Assembly: GCA_023447335.1 (NCBI GenBank)
Contig: JAEXOD010000044.1
Span: 1 to 17,670 of the forward strand
DNA: 17,670 bases
DNA from: Bacteroidota bacterium
Lineage (GTDB): Bacteria > Bacteroidota > Ignavibacteria > Ignavibacteriales > Melioribacteraceae
Direction of reading: 5' to 3'
Shown here: in pieces, positions 13,384-17,670 of the stretch
Layout of the letters: each line of letters begins with the position of its first letter
Position numbering within the stretch: position 1 is the first letter of the stretch
Translations under genes and position numbers: made by a program
The notes under the pieces: generated by a model
The model's input: the letters and a program-made list of their open reading frames with translations, nothing else
What the model was told of the DNA's origin: nothing
Databases searched by the model: none

Positions 13384-15198
13384 TTATTTTAAATACACAA
13401 TTTTTTGGGAACCGGAATAAAATTTATTTGAAACTCGTACAATATAAACACCACTGGTTAATTGTGATCCATAATTATCCAATCCGTTCCAAGCAATTTC
13501 ATGCCTGCCAATCGGTAAATCTTTCAAAGTTTTTGTATATTTTTCTTCTCCCAAAATATTATAAATCTTAAAATCTATATCACTTTCATATTTTATTTCA
13601 ACAGGTATTTTGGTATAACCGTTAAAGGGATTTGGATAATTCGGAAATAATTTAAAATTCATCCCCATTTTATTATTGTTGTTTTCTTCAACACCGGTCG
13701 AAATTTGGTCAACAACAATACCGTTTATTAAAGGTTCGCCTATTTCTGCACAAAAATGAAGTTTAAGTAAACCGTCTGTAACTTCAACATCATTAATAAC
13801 TTCGTCGTAAGCAGCATTTTTACCGACCTTTGAAAATATATCCAAATTATCAATTTTTAAACTATTTTGAACAAAAACATCAAACACTCTATTACCAATT
13901 AAGGTGAAGTAATTTTCACAGAACTTCAACGTAACTTTGTAAATACCGTTCGGTACTCGAACATCATATTTAGTAATATAATATCTTTCAGATCTGTAAA
14001 TCTCGTCTTCTTCAGTATTCAAAATATTTACAGAAGAAGATGCAGTAGCATTGGTTCCCTCAGAATAACCATACTCACTGTTATACTTGAATTCAAGATC
14101 AGGTAAATATCCCAAAACTGCATTTCCGCCAACATTAATTTTAGCAGGAAAAGTTAATGGATTATTGTTTGAAATTGTTACAGCTTTTGGAGACATTACA
14201 TTGTTTGGTGTGAAATTATCTTTTATATTCATCATAATTAGATTGTTTGTTATGGATGAATTGAACGAACTTACATTTAATTTTACCGTTTTTTTGTCTT
14301 CAAGTAATAACGCATTATTAATTGTAGTATTTGCAATAACGTAATTTGATATCGTTTCGGCAGATAACTTATCAAGATCTTCATTAAATCTAATATAAAC
14401 GTTATTATATTCATACCTAGCCCACATCGGAGAAGGAGCAATTTTATCGGTATAACCAATATTTGTTCCGTCAGTTAAACACAAAATCATATAACCGTCT
14501 TTATAAACAATATTTTCAGGAATAAAATCGCAATTATTACCGTCAAAAGTATGTGTTGCTTTATCCCAGCGACTAGAATTATAAGAATTAAAATTATCTT
14601 CCCATAATAAAGTAAAATTATTACTAGATCCGTAGTTTCCGCTACCCGGGGTATACGAATAATATTTTACATAATCATAATATGCAAAAGCAGGTAAACT
14701 ATTTGCATTAAAAACACCTGCCCATCCCGTAGAAGCCGGATTCCAAATGTTCATCATAATTTTTTGGGCTCTATTTAGTGTTTGTATATGAGATGCTGTC
14801 TGTTTATAAACCATTTCTCCGTCAATAAACCACGCTACATATTGAGGTGTCCATTCGATTGCGTAATCATGAAAATCTGAACAAGGATTAAAATTTACAT
14901 TTTGATGCCTAACATGATTAGTTTGTCCTGGAGTAATTGCATTAAATTGAACATCGTTATCATATCTTCCCATTATCTCGATATCCAATTCATTCCAATT
15001 AGCAGTGGAACTAGCCTCATGATACGTAAAAAACGATGCAAGAACGCCATCTTTTTGAGCTGCTTTATATCTAACTTCAAACCGTCCGTAAGTATAAGCT
15101 ACTTTAGTGCGTAATTCAGCACCTTTGTATGTTTTTGCATCCATTATATTTGAAGTAATTAACGCAATAACAATCATAAAACAAAATAAATTTTTCAT
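13384..15198 (-). CDS. GH16 lichenase (1,3-1,4-beta-glucanase), circularly permuted, with Ig-like, malectin and T9SS domains
   Basis: Secreted endo-glucanase expected to cleave mixed-linkage beta-glucan. It has 604 residues; the ATG is preceded by AGGAGA, and a signal peptide ends near residue 21. The GH16 core motif WNELDIE lies at 68-74, with E70 as nucleophile, D72 and E74 as acid/base by homology. The strand order is permuted. The protein opens with KGAELRTKVAYTYGRFEVRY, which is mid-domain in Bacillus lichenase. The segment that starts the Bacillus enzyme, LLWEDNFNSYNSSRWDKA, appears after the catalytic half at 197-214, joined by the linker YTPGSGNYGSS at 182-192. This is the same order as in the Fibrobacter succinogenes lichenase. 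Downstream are a Big_5/SbsA-like Ig domain (about 254-343), a malectin/CBM57-like domain (about 348-500: VPNGIYKVTLKFCENYF, GNRVFDVFV, INGIVVDQI) and a sorting domain with NYPNPFNGYTKI, ending QKIVYLK. It follows the porV gene after a strong hairpin. Confidence 0.92.
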   Translation of the reverse strand: MKNLFCFMIVIALITSNIMDAKTYKGAELRTKVAYTYGRFEVRYKAAQKDGVLASFFTYHEASSTANWNELDIEIMGRYDNDVQFNAITPGQTNHVRHQNVNFNPCSDFHDYAIEWTPQYVAWFIDGEMVYKQTASHIQTLNRAQKIMMNIWNPASTGWAGVFNANSLPAFAYYDYVKYYSYTPGSGNYGSSNNFTLLWEDNFNSYNSSRWDKATHTFDGNNCDFIPENIVYKDGYMILCLTDGTNIGYTDKIAPSPMWARYEYNNVYIRFNEDLDKLSAETISNYVIANTTINNALLLEDKKTVKLNVSSFNSSITNNLIMMNIKDNFTPNNVMSPKAVTISNNNPLTFPAKINVGGNAVLGYLPDLEFKYNSEYGYSEGTNATASSSVNILNTEEDEIYRSERYYITKYDVRVPNGIYKVTLKFCENYFTLIGNRVFDVFVQNSLKIDNLDIFSKVGKNAAYDEVINDVEVTDGLLKLHFCAEIGEPLINGIVVDQISTGVEENNNNKMGMNFKLFPNYPNPFNGYTKIPVEIKYESDIDFKIYNILGEEKYTKTLKDLPIGRHEIAWNGLDNYGSQLTSGVYIVRVSNKFYSGSQKIVYLK

Positions 15199-15215
15199 AT
15201 TTTCTCCTAATTATT

Positions 15216-15253
15216 AAAAAAGGTGAGACCGATTAACCGACGGTCTCACCTTT
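15216..15253 (-). terminator. Strong hairpin with U-tract between porV-like gene and GH16 gene
   Basis: On the minus strand a perfect 13-bp stem (15253-15241 with 15231-15219) encloses a 9-nt loop, and its last A-T pairs run into a T6 tract ending at 15216. It begins 20 nt after the porV-like stop. The GH16 Shine-Dalgarno follows within about 10 nt, so no promoter fits between hairpin and start codon. It is a clear terminator by sequence but may also act as a leader element for the GH16 gene. Confidence 0.85.
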
Positions 15254-15272
15254 ATGAGGGGAGTACAGTATA

Positions 15273-16298
15273 CTAAAAAGCAATTCCTAATGAAAATTTT
15301 TGTATTTCTTTTAATCTTCCGAAATCGCCGTAAGCATAATCAACTTTTAATAAAATATTACCAACTAGACGTTGTTGAACACCAAATCCGAAAGTGAAAG
15401 ACTCTTCAGAATCCTTTAAGAATAAAGATTTATACCCTGCTCTTAAGGATAAGAACTCATCAAATGTATATTCAAAACCTGCATTTAGACTTTCATAATT
15501 ATCACTCGGATGTGACGCATCCAATGCAAGAATTAAAGAGTGAGTTTCATTTTTTATCGGCTGATAAGCAATTCCGACTCTAAATAATAGTGGTAGTTCC
15601 CATTCTTCTGTTTCTAAATAAGCAGGAATATTTCCGTTATTACCAACAGTCGAATTATCAGGATCATATAAAACGAGTGATGAATTTCCTTCCATTCTCA
15701 TTTTACTACCAAAGTTGGACATAGAAGCTGCTAAGATAATACCATCAAACGGTGTAATATATTGAACGCCTAAGTCAACCGCAAAACTTGTTGCACTCAT
15801 TCTCCAAATTTTTTGATGAACAAATTTTGGATTAAATCCGATTGAAAAATTATCTGTCAGATTTATTGCATATGCTAAGCTTACTGCAAAATCCTGAGCT
15901 GAATAAGTTTCACCGGTACCTTCAGGTTCTTCAATAGTAGTTACATTCATTTCTCCAATGTCAGAACTGGTTAAACTAAGACCTAAAGTTCCCATAGTAC
16001 CAAGATTATAAGTGGCTGCAATAAAATTATATTTAACATCTGCAATCCACTGGGTATGATCAACAACTATAGCAGCACCTTCCTGTTTTGCAATTCCTGC
16101 AGGATTCCAATATAATGAAGACGGATCGTTACTAACACCAACATAAGCTCCGCCCATACCGGCTGCACGAGCACCCTGTCCTATCGAAAGAAAGGATGCA
16201 GCAGAAGTACCACGTTTTGATACATCTGAAACAAAATTTTGAGCAGATGTAAATGTGTTTATAAATAATATAAGTGCAATAATTACTATTTTTTTCAT
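15273..16298 (-). CDS. PorV/PorQ-family outer-membrane protein
   Basis: Predicted FadL-like outer-membrane beta-barrel of the PorV/PorQ family (also known as UPF0164). Characterised PorV members act in type IX secretion, where they bring cargo to the attachment complex. The protein has 341 residues with signal peptide MKKIVIIALILFINTFTSAQ. The family's N-terminal signature is present: FLSIGQGARAAGMGGAYVGV (37-56), then NDPSSLYWNPAGIA (57-70). The remainder alternates amphipathic strands and ends in a phenylalanine (LGIAF), as usual for outer-membrane barrels. The start codon follows AGAGGATGAG. It begins 14 nt after the upstream exported-protein gene, so the two are probably co-transcribed, a pairing that suggests the barrel serves that protein. 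A strong terminator follows. FCB genomes carry several paralogues, so PorV itself versus a paralogue cannot be decided. Confidence 0.88.
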   Translation of the reverse strand: MKKIVIIALILFINTFTSAQNFVSDVSKRGTSAASFLSIGQGARAAGMGGAYVGVSNDPSSLYWNPAGIAKQEGAAIVVDHTQWIADVKYNFIAATYNLGTMGTLGLSLTSSDIGEMNVTTIEEPEGTGETYSAQDFAVSLAYAINLTDNFSIGFNPKFVHQKIWRMSATSFAVDLGVQYITPFDGIILAASMSNFGSKMRMEGNSSLVLYDPDNSTVGNNGNIPAYLETEEWELPLLFRVGIAYQPIKNETHSLILALDASHPSDNYESLNAGFEYTFDEFLSLRAGYKSLFLKDSEESFTFGFGVQQRLVGNILLKVDYAYGDFGRLKEIQKFSLGIAF

Positions 16299-16312
16299 AA
16301 TATTCTCATCCT

Positions 16313-17670
16313 CTATTTAATAATTGAGAATTTTCCGACATGCTCGCCAATTCCCGGTGCATCAACATGATAAATATAAACACCATAAGCACAATCCATT
16401 CCGTCTTCAGTTACTAAATTCCATGTTAACGAACCATCATAAGGTCCAGAATCTTTTGATAACGTTTTGACTAATGCACCTGACATAGTGTAAATTCTTA
16501 TAGTACATTGGTTTGGCAAGTGAATAAAGTCTATTCTTCTTTCGCCTCTTCCTGTCTGGTATAAAGTTCTTCTTTCCCATTTAGCAGCGCTTACATAAGG
16601 ATTTGGTACTACTTTAATTTTGCCAAGTTCTTCATTGGCTAAATTTTTATCATTTGTAGCAGCTAACGTTGTGAATGAGAAATAATCACCTTCATAAAAC
16701 GGCTTAGTTGTTGTAATTCTAAATTGGTCACCTGCTGCCGGATCAATTGGAGTTTCTCCTCCAAACGGCGGTAAATATGAAATGTTCCAAGTTAGTTTAT
16801 AATTAGTACCTACGTATTCTATTAATACTATATTATCACCATAATCGAAAGCTTTATTTTTATTATTATCTAAAATTTCAGCTTTTATCGTATCACCTCT
16901 AGTTAGGTTCTTTACAACAAAATTAACCTTAATTTTAGTAAACGGAGTTTCGACTGTTGCTTCAGGTAAGAACTCTAATACATAATCTGCTGGCCAAGCA
17001 ACATTTCTTGCAGGTGAACTTTTATCCGGTCTTACAAACATAAATAAATTACTATTTCCTTTTAACCAACCGGTTGCAGAATCTACAACGGCAATAGTAG
17101 TATCGTTTTGAATAGAAAGTGTAAGTCCGTCAAACGGAGGACTATATTTTCCTACACCGATATTCGAAGAGTCAACATCCTCAACTATTGTTGTATCCGG
17201 TTTTCCTGTCTCACTTTTAATTATTGAATAACTGAGTGTTTTATAGGTCGGGAAATCACCTACAGATTTAAATTTAACTTTATAATTGACGTTGTTAACA
17301 ATAATTCCCGGATTTAATACGTCAATTGTAGCTTTTCCGCTTCCTACTCCTAATGCAACTTTATTTAAGTCACCTTTTATCTGAGGTGGAATTAGTCCTG
17401 CTGCGGCTGCATTTGGAGTAACCACTGCACAGTTAACATCAATAAAACTAATATTACCTGCATAATCTTCACTAATAATCTTTGTTGTTTCGGTAGGTTG
17501 TAATCCTTTTGTTCCGAAAGCCGGATCTCCTTGATCGTAGGCAACTAATGCATAGTAATAACGCATTCCGTTTTTAACATCTGTATCAATGTAAGAATGT
17601 TGTAATCCGGTATCGTCGCCTCTCCAAAAATGAGCACCGTTTATACCAACAGGATCCGGACCTTTTATAC
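16313..17670 (-). CDS. Large exported protein, C-terminal part (5' end beyond window), sorting-domain-like terminus
   Basis: The frame is open to the right edge, so 451 residues of the C-terminal part are seen; the internal ATG at 17566 is not the true start. Near the left end of the fragment is VKNGMRYYYALVAYDQGD, a motif common in Fn3-like modules of secreted FCB proteins. Several beta-rich segments follow with no catalytic motif that I recognise. The last 95 residues begin LGKIKVVPNPYVSAAKWE and continue with RRIDFIHLPNQCTIRIYTMS, GSLTWNLVTEDGMDCAYGVY and a final GKFSIIK. This is a sorting-domain-like Ig fold that uses VPNPY in place of NYPNPFNP. The porV-like gene follows by 14 nt, forming a cargo/barrel pair. 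The substrate or structural role is unknown. Confidence is high for an exported protein and low for any function. Confidence 0.75.
   Translation of the reverse strand, partial: IKGPDPVGINGAHFWRGDDTGLQHSYIDTDVKNGMRYYYALVAYDQGDPAFGTKGLQPTETTKIISEDYAGNISFIDVNCAVVTPNAAAAGLIPPQIKGDLNKVALGVGSGKATIDVLNPGIIVNNVNYKVKFKSVGDFPTYKTLSYSIIKSETGKPDTTIVEDVDSSNIGVGKYSPPFDGLTLSIQNDTTIAVVDSATGWLKGNSNLFMFVRPDKSSPARNVAWPADYVLEFLPEATVETPFTKIKVNFVVKNLTRGDTIKAEILDNNKNKAFDYGDNIVLIEYVGTNYKLTWNISYLPPFGGETPIDPAAGDQFRITTTKPFYEGDYFSFTTLAATNDKNLANEELGKIKVVPNPYVSAAKWERRTLYQTGRGERRIDFIHLPNQCTIRIYTMSGALVKTLSKDSGPYDGSLTWNLVTEDGMDCAYGVYIYHVDAPGIGEHVGKFSIIK

Noticed and set aside
13371..13571. Open frame on the plus strand near the GH16 3' end
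   Set aside because: It lies mostly antisense to the GH16 sorting domain and has no Shine-Dalgarno or similarity that I recognise.
1..17670. CRISPR array, tRNA, rRNA, insertion sequence or prophage
   Set aside because: Reading both strands showed no regularly spaced repeats, cloverleaf genes, transposase motifs or phage structural genes.

Overview
This is a chromosomal window from an AT-rich bacterium, most likely of the Ignavibacteria/Chlorobi side of the FCB superphylum (inference). Three secreted proteins end in the Asn-Tyr-Pro-Asn-Pro-Phe-Asn type C-terminal sorting domain used by type IX secretion (T9SS), and a PorV/PorQ-family outer-membrane protein is encoded beside them. Two promoter candidates share the Bacteroidetes-like -7 box TAAATTTG. 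All genes but one lie on the minus strand, so transcription runs mostly from high to low coordinates.

Region A (positions 1-5585, minus) is a tightly packed housekeeping operon: greA - ribD - ribE - tilS - hpt - ftsH, with ftsH cut by the left window edge. Successive genes overlap by 23, 1, 1 and 13 nt or, for hpt-ftsH, are 15 nt apart. Four of the six starts are GTG or TTG. The operon combines transcript cleavage (GreA), two riboflavin steps (RibD, RibE), tRNA-Ile lysidine formation (TilS), purine salvage (Hpt) and membrane proteolysis (FtsH). tilS-hpt-ftsH is a conserved trio also found in Bacillus. A promoter overlapping the end of addB and a strong hairpin plus U-tract lie upstream of greA, so the hairpin may act as a leader terminator.

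Region B (5582-9201) holds an AddB-type recombination helicase/nuclease subunit (minus) and, diverging from it, the only plus-strand gene, which encodes an IscX-like protein with an unusual N-terminal extension.

Region C (9193-15253, minus) is a block of three exported T9SS cargo proteins: a CotH-family putative kinase, a choice-of-anchor-J/CARDB/beta-propeller protein, and a GH16 lichenase. The lichenase catalytic domain is circularly permuted in the same order as the Fibrobacter succinogenes enzyme, and is followed by an Ig-like domain, a malectin domain and a sorting domain. Hairpin terminators separate PorV from the lichenase gene and the anchor-J gene from cotH.

Region D (15273-17670, minus) is a PorV/PorQ-family beta-barrel gene preceded by the 3' part of a large exported protein that runs off the right edge.

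I see no tRNA, rRNA, CRISPR array, insertion sequence, transposase or phage gene. No stretch over 300 bases lacks a gene. The most notable features are the permuted lichenase architecture, the greA leader hairpin, the extended IscX-like protein and the nested dyad upstream of cotH.
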